This document shows, piece after piece, positions 33,067-40,807 of a stretch of 64,000 nt of DNA (its first letter is position 1; every line of letters starts with the position of its first letter). The notes under the pieces were generated by a model, which saw nothing but the letters and a program-made list of their open reading frames with translations, was not told the DNA's origin and did not search any database. Where the stretch lies: positions 1-64,000 of the forward strand of contig BLLV01000120.1 in NCBI GenBank assembly GCA_011959205.1. The letters are read 5' to 3'. The stretch comes from Bacteroidaceae bacterium. Its GTDB lineage: Bacteria; Bacteroidota; Bacteroidia; Bacteroidales; Bacteroidaceae. The position numbers and the translations under genes are program-made.

Positions 33067-34884
33067 ATGAAATACAGAGTAACATTGCTTTTAATGTTTA
33101 TGAACATCGGTATCTGCCTGGCGCAGCATGCCGGATTGAAAGTCCATCATTTGGGCGCGAACCATACTTTGATACAAGTGCTGGAACCACAGAAATACCT
33201 GTTGCTGCCCATTGAAGAGGCGGCTCCCGAAGCTACGGTGAATGTGCTGGTGAATAATCAATGTGATCAGACCTTGAACGTAAGGCTGGCGATGAACCGA
33301 GTGGATTACTTAGTGCCTTTCAATTTGGAGGAATATAAAGGAAAATGTGTTTCTTTTAATATCCATACAGGAAACAGCCGTGCTAATGTACGTGATGCCA
33401 TGGAGGATGCTTGTTGGGGTGAAATCGTACTGAGTAATACATACCATGCGGAGAATACGGAGAAGTTCCGTCCGCTTTATCATCATACCCCGTTGTGGGG
33501 ATGGATGAACGATCCTAATGGAATGTTCTATAAAGACGGGTTATATCATCTTTGTTATCAGTATAATCCATACGGTTCCATGTGGGGGAACTTGAGTTGG
33601 GGACATTCTACCAGCAAGGATTTGGTGAACTGGAAACATGAACCGGTGGCATTGGTTCCCGATGGGCTGGGACTGGTATTCAGCGGAAGCTGCGTGGTAG
33701 ATAAAAACAATACAGCCGGATTTGGAAAAGACGCTGTTGTCGCTATTTATACTTCTGCAGGTGCTAGCCAGATTCAAAGTTTGGCATACAGCTTGGACAA
33801 TGGAATCACCTTCCAGACTTACGAGGGAAATCCCATTATAACTTCGGATAAGGAGTGTCGTGATCCGAATATGTTCTGGCATGAAAAGAGTGGAAAATGG
33901 ATTTTAATTCTAGCCGCTGCATTAGAAAAGGAAATGTGGATTTACTCTTCGCCTGACTTGAAAAACTGGACGAAAGAAAGTTCCTTTGGCAAAGGTTATG
34001 GAGCACAGGAAGGGGTATGGGAATGTCCGGATTTGATGGAACTGCCTGTACGCGGTACAGACAAGACGAAATGGGTGCTGATTTGTAACATCAATCCCGG
34101 AGGACCTTTCGGGGGCAGTGCGGCACAATATTTTGTAGGTGATTTTGACGGAAAGACATTTACTTGTAACTCCAACCCCGAAGTAACTAAATGGATGGAT
34201 TACGGCAAAGATCATTATGCAACCGTATCATGGAGCAACGCTCCCGAAAATCGTCATACGGTCATTGCGTGGATGAGTAATTGGCAGTATGCCAACAATG
34301 TACCTACGCAGCAGTATCGCAGTGCCAATTCTCTGCCACGTGACTTGGAATTGTTCCAAGGTGAGGATGGAGAGTGTTATCTGGCTACTACGCCGGCTTC
34401 CGAAATAGAGTCTTTGCGTGCCGGGGCAGCCATGAAGTATGGTTCATTCTCAGCCGGAACCAGAAAAGTGAGCAAGAAGTTGCCGATTGTCAATAGTGGT
34501 GTTTGCGAGATTGCTTTGGAACTGAATGCCCGTTCGGCGGAAATGGTTTATATCACTTTGGCAAATGCAAAAGGAGAGGAAACGGTGATGAGTTATGATT
34601 TGGGGAAGCAGGTTTTCAGCATGGACCGTACTAAAAGCGGGCTGACGGAGTTCAGTAAAGATTTTCCGGCGGTGACAGTAGCTCCTTGTCCGAAAGGAAA
34701 TAAACAGGCTTTGCGTTTATTTATCGACCGTTGCAGTATCGAAGCTTTCGAAGGAGAAGGACGATTTGCCATGACAAATCTTGTTTTCCCCGATGAACCT
34801 TATACCACTATTGCCATATCTACGGCTAAAGGTACATGTAAGGTAAACAACTTGATTGTATATCCATTGAATGTTAACAAATAA
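33067..34884 (+). CDS. Glycoside hydrolase family 32 fructanase (levanase/inulinase type)
   Basis: The 605-residue enzyme has a signal peptide cut after about Ala19 (GICLAQ), an N-terminal accessory domain (about residues 20-130), the GH32 five-bladed propeller and a C-terminal beta-sandwich. Catalytic motifs are WMNDPNG with nucleophile Asp149, CRDP with Asp266, and WECPDL with acid/base Glu319. The family cleaves terminal or internal fructosyl bonds in levan, inulin or sucrose. No lipobox is seen, so it is probably periplasmic, acting on imported oligosaccharides. Exo or endo mode and linkage preference cannot be read off. Confidence 0.93.
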   Translation: MKYRVTLLLMFMNIGICLAQHAGLKVHHLGANHTLIQVLEPQKYLLLPIEEAAPEATVNVLVNNQCDQTLNVRLAMNRVDYLVPFNLEEYKGKCVSFNIHTGNSRANVRDAMEDACWGEIVLSNTYHAENTEKFRPLYHHTPLWGWMNDPNGMFYKDGLYHLCYQYNPYGSMWGNLSWGHSTSKDLVNWKHEPVALVPDGLGLVFSGSCVVDKNNTAGFGKDAVVAIYTSAGASQIQSLAYSLDNGITFQTYEGNPIITSDKECRDPNMFWHEKSGKWILILAAALEKEMWIYSSPDLKNWTKESSFGKGYGAQEGVWECPDLMELPVRGTDKTKWVLICNINPGGPFGGSAAQYFVGDFDGKTFTCNSNPEVTKWMDYGKDHYATVSWSNAPENRHTVIAWMSNWQYANNVPTQQYRSANSLPRDLELFQGEDGECYLATTPASEIESLRAGAAMKYGSFSAGTRKVSKKLPIVNSGVCEIALELNARSAEMVYITLANAKGEETVMSYDLGKQVFSMDRTKSGLTEFSKDFPAVTVAPCPKGNKQALRLFIDRCSIEAFEGEGRFAMTNLVFPDEPYTTIAISTAKGTCKVNNLIVYPLNVNK

Positions 34885-34895
34885 CCAAGATTTAT

Positions 34896-36056
34896 ATGAA
34901 TAACAATAAAAATCTGTATGCCAAATTAATTCCGGTGATGCTGTGTTTCTTCGCCATGGGATTTGTAGACCTGGTGGGGATTGCATCGAATTATGTAAAA
35001 GCGGATCTGGACTTGACAGACTCTCAAGCCAATGTCTTTCCTTCCTTGGTCTTCTTCTGGTTCCTGATTTTCTCCGTACCTACAGGAATTCTGATGAATA
35101 AGATAGGGCGTAAGAAGACAGTTCTTCTGAGTCTGATGGTCACTTTTGCCTCTTTGCTGATCCCTATATTTGGTGACGGCTATACGCTTATGTTGATTTC
35201 TTTCTCTTTACTGGGTATCGGTAATGCGTTGATGCAAACCTCTTTGAATCCGTTGCTGAGTAATATTATTGCGGGAGAAAAGTTGGCAAGTACATTGACT
35301 TTCGGCCAGTTTGTAAAAGCTATTGCTTCCTTTCTTGCCCCTTACATTGCCATGTGGGGAGCGATGCAGGCTGTTCCTACTTTCGGGCTTGGCTGGCGGG
35401 TATTATTTCCTGTTTATATGGTGATAGCCGTTTTTGCCATCGTGTGGCTGGGGCTGACCCCTATTGAGGAAGAGAGACCCGATAAGGCGTCCGGCTTCAA
35501 AGCGTGCTTTTCCTTGTTGGGAAAACCGTTTATTCTCTTGTCTTTCATTGGGATCATGTGCCATGTCGGCATTGATGTCGGTACGAATACAACGGCTCCT
35601 AAAATCTTGATGGAGCGTTTGGATATGACATTGGCTGAGGCCGGTTTTGCCACAAGTCTTTATTTTATTTTCCGTACGGTGGGTTGCTTCCTCGGAGCCT
35701 TTATCTTGCAAAAGGCTTCTGCAAAGTCTTTCTTTGCTCTCAGTGTCGTGTGCATGTTGCTGGCAATGGTGGGATTATTTATATTCCATTCGGAAACAAT
35801 TATTTATATTTGCATTGCCCTGATTGGTTTCGGTAACTCCAATGTGTTCTCCATTATCTTTTCGCAGGCACTGTTTGCCCTGCCCGAAAAGAAAAATGAA
35901 GTTTCTGGATTGATGATTATGGGTTTGTTCGGCGGTACGGTATTTCCTTTGGCTATGGGAGTTGCCGGTGATGCCATGGGGCAGAGTGGCGCTGTGGCGG
36001 TGATGACTGTCGGAGTTGTCTATTTGTTAATGTACACGTTGAAAATAAAGAATTAA
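34896..36056 (+). CDS. MFS sugar permease (FucP-like), probable fructose transporter
   Basis: The 386-residue protein has about 12 hydrophobic segments and MFS features such as GILMNKIGRKKTVLLS (cytoplasmic loop 2-3) and the FucP-type NPLLSNI segment. It lies 11 bases after the GH32 and 15 bases before the fructokinase, matching the inner-membrane fructose importer of the Bacteroides thetaiotaomicron fructan locus. It would move fructose into the cytoplasm, likely with protons. Substrate is inferred from context. Confidence 0.85.
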   Translation: MNNNKNLYAKLIPVMLCFFAMGFVDLVGIASNYVKADLDLTDSQANVFPSLVFFWFLIFSVPTGILMNKIGRKKTVLLSLMVTFASLLIPIFGDGYTLMLISFSLLGIGNALMQTSLNPLLSNIIAGEKLASTLTFGQFVKAIASFLAPYIAMWGAMQAVPTFGLGWRVLFPVYMVIAVFAIVWLGLTPIEEERPDKASGFKACFSLLGKPFILLSFIGIMCHVGIDVGTNTTAPKILMERLDMTLAEAGFATSLYFIFRTVGCFLGAFILQKASAKSFFALSVVCMLLAMVGLFIFHSETIIYICIALIGFGNSNVFSIIFSQALFALPEKKNEVSGLMIMGLFGGTVFPLAMGVAGDAMGQSGAVAVMTVGVVYLLMYTLKIKN

Positions 36057-36071
36057 ACAGTAAATAAGATC

Positions 36072-36959
36072 ATGAACAACATTATTGTAGGAATGGGTGA
36101 GGCACTATGGGATGTGCTGCCCGAAGGAAAGAAAATTGGTGGTGCTCCGGCAAACTTCGCTTATCATGTGTCACAATTCGGTTTTGACAGCCGGGTGGTC
36201 AGTGCGATTGGCGATGACAAGCTGGGTAATGAGATACTTGAGAATTTTGATGGTAAGAACTTGAAGTATCAGATAGAGAAAGTGCCTTATCCCACAGGAA
36301 CCGTACAGGTGGAACTGGACCCTAATGGGGTACCTATGTATGATATAAAAGAAGGGGTGGCTTGGGATAATATACCTTTTACGCCTGCTTTGGAAGAGTT
36401 GGCAAAGCATACCCGTTCCGTATGTTTCGGCTCGTTGGCACAGCGTAGCGTGGTTTCAAGGGAAACAATCAACCGTTTTCTGGATGTGATGCCCGACGGA
36501 GAAGGACAATGTAAAATTTTCGATGTGAATTTGCGCCAAGGCTTCTATACGAAGGAGATTCTTTGCAACTCAATGAAAAAATGTAATATCTTAAAGATCA
36601 ATGACGAGGAACTGGTCACAGTGAGCCGTATGTTCGGTTATCCCGGCATAGATTTGCAGGACAAATGTTGGATTCTGTTGGCGAAATATAATCTGAAGAT
36701 GTTGATTTTAACGTGTGGTGTCAATGGCAGTTATGTCTTTACTCCGGGTGAGATTTCATTTGTAGAGACTCCGAAGGTGGAGGTGGCCGATACGGTAGGT
36801 GCGGGCGATTCGTTCACGGCGACTTTTGTGGCTGCTATATTGAAAGGAAAGCTGGTTGCCGAGGCGCATAAACTGGCTGTCGAAGCTTCTGCATACGTGT
36901 GTACGCAGAATGGGGCTATGCCTGAGTTGCCGGCCCGTTTAAAGAATGAGTTGATTTAA
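36072..36959 (+). CDS. Fructokinase (PfkB/ribokinase family)
   Basis: The 295-residue protein has the PfkB family signatures KIGGAPANFAYHVSQFG (N-terminal, cores GGAPANFAYH) and DTVGAGDSFTATFV near residues 236-249, with the catalytic Asp in GAGDS. The GGAPAN form of the first motif is typical of fructokinases. It would phosphorylate imported fructose to fructose 6-phosphate. It is the last structural gene of the locus and is followed by two hairpins. Confidence 0.9.
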   Translation: MNNIIVGMGEALWDVLPEGKKIGGAPANFAYHVSQFGFDSRVVSAIGDDKLGNEILENFDGKNLKYQIEKVPYPTGTVQVELDPNGVPMYDIKEGVAWDNIPFTPALEELAKHTRSVCFGSLAQRSVVSRETINRFLDVMPDGEGQCKIFDVNLRQGFYTKEILCNSMKKCNILKINDEELVTVSRMFGYPGIDLQDKCWILLAKYNLKMLILTCGVNGSYVFTPGEISFVETPKVEVADTVGAGDSFTATFVAAILKGKLVAEAHKLAVEASAYVCTQNGAMPELPARLKNELI

Positions 36960-36960
36960 A

Positions 36961-36984
36961 TGAATGATTGCGGATAATCATTCA
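36961..36984 (+). terminator. Hairpin directly after fructokinase
   Basis: TGAATGATT (36961-36969) pairs with AATCATTCA (36976-36984), starting just past the stop codon. It lacks a strong T-run and may act as an mRNA-stabilising end before the main terminator. Confidence 0.55.
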
Positions 36985-37017
36985 AATTTGATTGGAAATC
37001 ATATCGTATGAGGCTGT

Positions 37018-37079
37018 ATCGCGAAGAATCAGTAAATACAAAGTAGATGTAATCAGGTTCTTCGCGATGTCCTTTTTTT
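37018..37079 (+). terminator. Terminator of the fructan operon
   Basis: An 11-bp perfect stem, ATCGCGAAGAA (37018-37028) with TTCTTCGCGAT (37058-37068), is followed by seven T (37073-37079). The loop is about 29 bases. Confidence 0.8.
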
Positions 37080-37096
37080 ACTTTCTCTTGCAGATG

Positions 37097-37128
37097 TTTG
37101 TTTTATTAGCGGTTACCTTTTATCTTTG
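37097..37128 (+). promoter_or_regulatory. Promoter of the hybrid regulator gene
   Basis: TTTG (37097-37100) and TATCTTTG (37121-37128) are 20 bases apart. The regulator therefore has its own constitutive-looking promoter, separate from the susC operon. Confidence 0.8.
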
Positions 37129-37152
37129 TTATCTATAAATACCTTGAGGAAC

Positions 37153-39873
37153 ATGAAAAAACATCTTTTGTTTTTGATTTTATGCCTTATGGGAATTCTG
37201 GCATCGTGCAGTCAGAAACATACGCGCTATTACATTGGTGTCTCACAATGTAGTGATGACGAATGGCGGCATAAAATGAATCATGAAATAGTACGTGAAG
37301 CCTTATTTTATGAGGGGGTGGAGGTGGAGATCCGTACTGCGAAAGATAATAACCGGAATCAGATAGAAGATATCAACTATTTTATTGACAGGAAAGTTGA
37401 TTTATTGATTGTCGCTCCGAATGAGGCGGCGGCTGTCACTCCTGTTGTGGAGAAGGCATACGGGCTGGGAATACCTGTTGTGGTCATGGACCGTAAGATT
37501 CTGTCGGACCGTTATACAGCTTTTGTGGGAGCTGATAATTGTGAGATTGGCAAAGATGTAGGACAGTACATTGTGAACCGTTTGGGTGGAAAAGGGAAGA
37601 TTTTGGAGATAACGGGACTGGAAGGTTCCACTCCGGCTGTGGAGCGGCATAGAGGATTGGCGGATGCCTTGAAGGAAGAGCCTGGAATAGAAATTGCCGC
37701 CAGCGTGGACGGAGCCTGGCTGCAAAGTGTGGCTGGGGAGAAAATGGACTCCATGCTTCAAGACAATAAGGACATAAATCTGGTTTTTGCCCAAAATGAC
37801 CGTATGGCTGTCGGGGCTTATTTGTCGGCCCGGCAACGACAGTTGGAAAAGGAAATGTTGTTTGTCGGTATTGATGCGCTGCCCGGCAAGGGGTATGGAG
37901 TGGAGCAGGTACTGGAAGGGGTGTTGGATGCCACCTTTATTTATCCTACCGGAGGAGATAAGGTGATGCAGGTGGCGATGGATATTTTGGAGAAGCGTCC
38001 GTATGAGCGGGATACTAAGTTATCAACAGCCCTTGTTGATAAAACGAATGCCCGTGTCATGCAGTTGCAGACAGACCACATTGCCGAACAGGACGGAAAG
38101 ATAGAACGCCTGAATAATCAGGTGGACGAATATTGGTCAAGATACTCTGTCCAGACCATGTTTTTGTATGCATGTTTGATTATCCTGTTACTGTTTGCTG
38201 CTTTATTGGCGATCATCGTCCGTGCGTATTGGACAAAGAACCGGATGAACCTGGAGTTATCCCGTCAAAAGAAACAATTGGAGGAGCAACGCGACCAACT
38301 GATCATCCTTTCCAAGCAGTTGGAAGAGGCGACTCATGCCAAACTGGTCTTCTTTACGAATGTTTCTCATGATTTCCGTACTCCGCTTACTTTGGTTGCC
38401 GATCCGGTGGAACAGCTTTTAGAGGATAAAGGATTGACTTCTAAGCAACAATCCTTATTGAAAGTAATACATAAGAATGTGAATATTCTGTTGAGGCTGG
38501 TCAACCAGATTCTTGATTTCCGGAAGTATGAGAATGGTAAATTGGAGTTGGTGAGAACCAATATGGACCTGCGGGTGCAATTACAGGAATGGAGCCATGC
38601 ATTTCAAACATTGGCTTTGAGAAAGCATATCCATTTTGTTCTGGACGTGAACGATGACCGGACAGACTATCTGATGGCGCTGGATGCCGAAAAGATGGAA
38701 CGTGTCTATTTTAATTTATTATCCAATGCGTTTAAGTTTACTCCGGAGAATGGAACTATCACTGTCACACTTTCTACTTTAGTAAAGGAGGAAAATAGAA
38801 GATATGCCCGTCTGGTAGTTGCTGATACCGGTTCGGGAATCTCTGTCCAGCATATCCGGCATATTTTCGACCGTTTTTATCAGATGGATGTGAACCATGC
38901 TGGCTCAGGTATTGGTCTTGCTTTGGCAAAGGCTTTTGTCGAGCTGCACGGCGGGGTGATAACGGTGGACAGTGTGGAAGGAAAAGGAACTGTGTTTACG
39001 GTGGATATTCCTATGGAGGTCATGGAGGCCGTAGATCTGATGCAGGAGCCGCACACTACACAACCGACGGTGGTGGAGGAATTGGAGGAGATGGAAACAG
39101 AAGAATGGCTCCCGGATGAGCATAAGGAATGTATCTTGGTCATTGACGATAACGCGGATGTACGCGGCTATGTGAAATCATTACTAAAAGAGGAATATAC
39201 AGTGATAGAGGCTGCCGACGGACATGCCGGATTAAAGAAAGCGATGAAATATGTGCCCGATGCCATTATCTGTGATGTGATGATGCCGGTGATGGACGGA
39301 CTGGAATGTTGCAGGATGTTGAAAATGGAATTACAGACTTCTCATATTCCGGTGATGTTGCTTACTGCTTGTTCATTGGATGAACAGCGGATACAGGGAT
39401 TTGAATGTGGAGCGGATTCTTATATTTCCAAACCTTTTAATTCCAAATTGTTGCTGGTGCGTCTTCGGAATCTGATTGATAACCACAAGCGGTTGAAACA
39501 GTTTTTCGGAGATAAGACTGCTTTGGCTAAAGAGCCTGTAAGCGAGGTGGATAAAGGTTTTGTAGACCGTTTCAGGCGGCTGATAGAAGAAAACTTGTCG
39601 GATGCTGAGTTAAGTGTGGAAGAATTAGGCAGTAGGATGGGATTAAGCAGGGTGCAGCTTTATCGTAAGATCAAGGCACTTACCAATTATTCTCCCAATG
39701 AATTGGTGCGTATTGCTAGGTTAAAGAAAGCTGCTTCTTTGCTGGCTTCTTCGGAGAAAACCATATCCGAGATAACGTATGAGGTGGGTTTTACCTCTCC
39801 TTCCTATTTTGCCAAGTGTTATAAAGAATATTTCGGAGAAAGTCCTACGGATTTCTTAAAACGAAGGGGGTGA
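37153..39873 (+). CDS. Hybrid two-component system with periplasmic sugar-binding-protein-like sensor
   Basis: The product, about 906 residues, starts at the ATG at 37153; an earlier in-frame start overlaps the -7 element. Order of parts: signal/lipobox-like ILASC (Cys19), a ribose-binding-protein-like periplasmic sensor (about 25-310; GVSQCSDDEW, APNEAAAVTP, VFAQNDRMA, GIDALPGKG), one transmembrane helix (about 335-358), HisKA with NVSHDFRTP (His406), HATPase (NLLSNAFKFTP, GSGIGLALAK), receiver with ICDVMMPVMDG (Asp708), and a C-terminal AraC helix-turn-helix. The B. thetaiotaomicron homologue by architecture is the fructose-binding regulator BT1754. It probably senses fructose and activates susC. 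Confidence 0.92.
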   Translation: MKKHLLFLILCLMGILASCSQKHTRYYIGVSQCSDDEWRHKMNHEIVREALFYEGVEVEIRTAKDNNRNQIEDINYFIDRKVDLLIVAPNEAAAVTPVVEKAYGLGIPVVVMDRKILSDRYTAFVGADNCEIGKDVGQYIVNRLGGKGKILEITGLEGSTPAVERHRGLADALKEEPGIEIAASVDGAWLQSVAGEKMDSMLQDNKDINLVFAQNDRMAVGAYLSARQRQLEKEMLFVGIDALPGKGYGVEQVLEGVLDATFIYPTGGDKVMQVAMDILEKRPYERDTKLSTALVDKTNARVMQLQTDHIAEQDGKIERLNNQVDEYWSRYSVQTMFLYACLIILLLFAALLAIIVRAYWTKNRMNLELSRQKKQLEEQRDQLIILSKQLEEATHAKLVFFTNVSHDFRTPLTLVADPVEQLLEDKGLTSKQQSLLKVIHKNVNILLRLVNQILDFRKYENGKLELVRTNMDLRVQLQEWSHAFQTLALRKHIHFVLDVNDDRTDYLMALDAEKMERVYFNLLSNAFKFTPENGTITVTLSTLVKEENRRYARLVVADTGSGISVQHIRHIFDRFYQMDVNHAGSGIGLALAKAFVELHGGVITVDSVEGKGTVFTVDIPMEVMEAVDLMQEPHTTQPTVVEELEEMETEEWLPDEHKECILVIDDNADVRGYVKSLLKEEYTVIEAADGHAGLKKAMKYVPDAIICDVMMPVMDGLECCRMLKMELQTSHIPVMLLTACSLDEQRIQGFECGADSYISKPFNSKLLLVRLRNLIDNHKRLKQFFGDKTALAKEPVSEVDKGFVDRFRRLIEENLSDAELSVEELGSRMGLSRVQLYRKIKALTNYSPNELVRIARLKKAASLLASSEKTISEITYEVGFTSPSYFAKCYKEYFGESPTDFLKRRG

Positions 39874-39932
39874 TGCCGGGGCTGCGTTATTTAATATTTC
39901 GGTTCATAAGTGGTAATCCGAAGAATAATCAC

Positions 39933-39940
39933 TACCTTTG
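39933..39940 (+). promoter_or_regulatory. -7-like element after the hybrid regulator
   Basis: TACCTTTG matches the -7 consensus and stands 29 bases before a short ATG frame at 39969. No clear -33 TTG. Confidence 0.5.
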
Positions 39941-39968
39941 CAACATTCGTTTTCAAAAAACAAATAAC

Positions 39969-40052
39969 ATGAGATTGCTTGTTCCCAAAGTCGTCCTGGT
40001 CATCAAACGTGTTGTTGGTGAATATTCCGGCTTGGTGATTTTAAGATCCTAA
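39969..40052 (+). CDS. Possible 27-residue basic/hydrophobic peptide
   Basis: A short frame (ATG 39969, TAA 40050-40052) encodes 27 residues beginning MRLLVPKVVLVIKRVVGEY. It has a hydrophobic, positively charged character and its own -7-like element at the right distance. The next gene has a separate promoter, so this need not be its leader peptide. It could be a small membrane peptide, the visible part of a small RNA, or chance. No family recognised. Confidence 0.3.
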   Translation: MRLLVPKVVLVIKRVVGEYSGLVILRS

Positions 40053-40064
40053 TTTATTCTTTTA

Positions 40065-40072
40065 TATTTTTG
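40065..40072 (+). promoter_or_regulatory. -7 promoter element of the DUF3256 gene
   Basis: TATTTTTG lies 15 bases before the ATG at 40088, giving a very short leader. Confidence 0.6.
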
Positions 40073-40087
40073 TAATTTAGAAATGTA

Positions 40088-40741
40088 ATGAAAAAGATGT
40101 TGCTTATAATCATGCTGTTGCATGCGTTTTCACTGCATGCTCAGGATATGAAATCGCTTTTTATTGCCATGCCCGACTCGGTGGCTCCTTTGTTGACCAA
40201 AGTAAATCGTGAAGATTGTGTGGACTTTTTGGCAAGTGATATGAAAGCGGAAGTGAAGAATCGTTTTGGAAAAGTGTCCGAGTTGAAGAAATTGACGCAT
40301 GATTATTTGTTTATGCAAACCACTCAAAGCAGTTCCATGGAAATGAAGTTGTTGCCGTTGAATGATTCCGTTAAAGTAATTTGTATGGTAAATACAGTTT
40401 GCGGTCCGGCTTGTGACAGTGAAATCCGTTTTTATGATACACAGTGGCGGCAGCTGACGAGGAATGATTTTATTCAGGTTCCTTCAGCAGGTGACTTTTT
40501 TTTGCAGGTAGATACATTGGTTGACGAAACGTATGTTGCTATTAGGAGAAAAGCGGATATGGAATTGGTGAAAGCAGCTTTGGCGGAGGACAAATCAATC
40601 CTTTCCTTTATTTATACTACTCCGGATTATCTAACGAAGGAGGAAAGAGAAAAATTGGTTGTATATATAAGGCAACAACCGATTATATATGAATGGAAAG
40701 CAGGAAAGTTTCAATGGGTTACTTCGATGTTGCAGAAATAA
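40088..40741 (+). CDS. DUF3256 family protein
   Basis: The 217-residue protein has a signal peptide (MKKMLLIIMLLHAFSLHAQ) and the Bacteroidales DUF3256 features MKSLFIAMPDSVAPLLTKVNR (core FIAMPDSV) and VCGPACDSEIRFYD. It is exported, probably periplasmic. No function is known to me. It sits between the fructan locus and a GH20 gene but has its own promoter and terminator, so a role in glycan use is not implied. Confidence 0.8.
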   Translation: MKKMLLIIMLLHAFSLHAQDMKSLFIAMPDSVAPLLTKVNREDCVDFLASDMKAEVKNRFGKVSELKKLTHDYLFMQTTQSSSMEMKLLPLNDSVKVICMVNTVCGPACDSEIRFYDTQWRQLTRNDFIQVPSAGDFFLQVDTLVDETYVAIRRKADMELVKAALAEDKSILSFIYTTPDYLTKEEREKLVVYIRQQPIIYEWKAGKFQWVTSMLQK

Positions 40742-40745
40742 AAAA

Positions 40746-40778
40746 GGGGCTGTTCACTTTGGAACAGCTCCTTTTTTT
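40746..40778. terminator. Terminator between DUF3256 and GH20 genes
   Basis: GGGGCTGTTC (40746-40755) pairs with GAACAGCTCC (40762-40771, one G-T pair), then seven T. An A-run on the other side lets it work for the convergent GH20 gene too. Confidence 0.9.
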
Positions 40779-40807
40779 GCTGATTTTGGTGGAAAAATTA
40801 CTCTATA

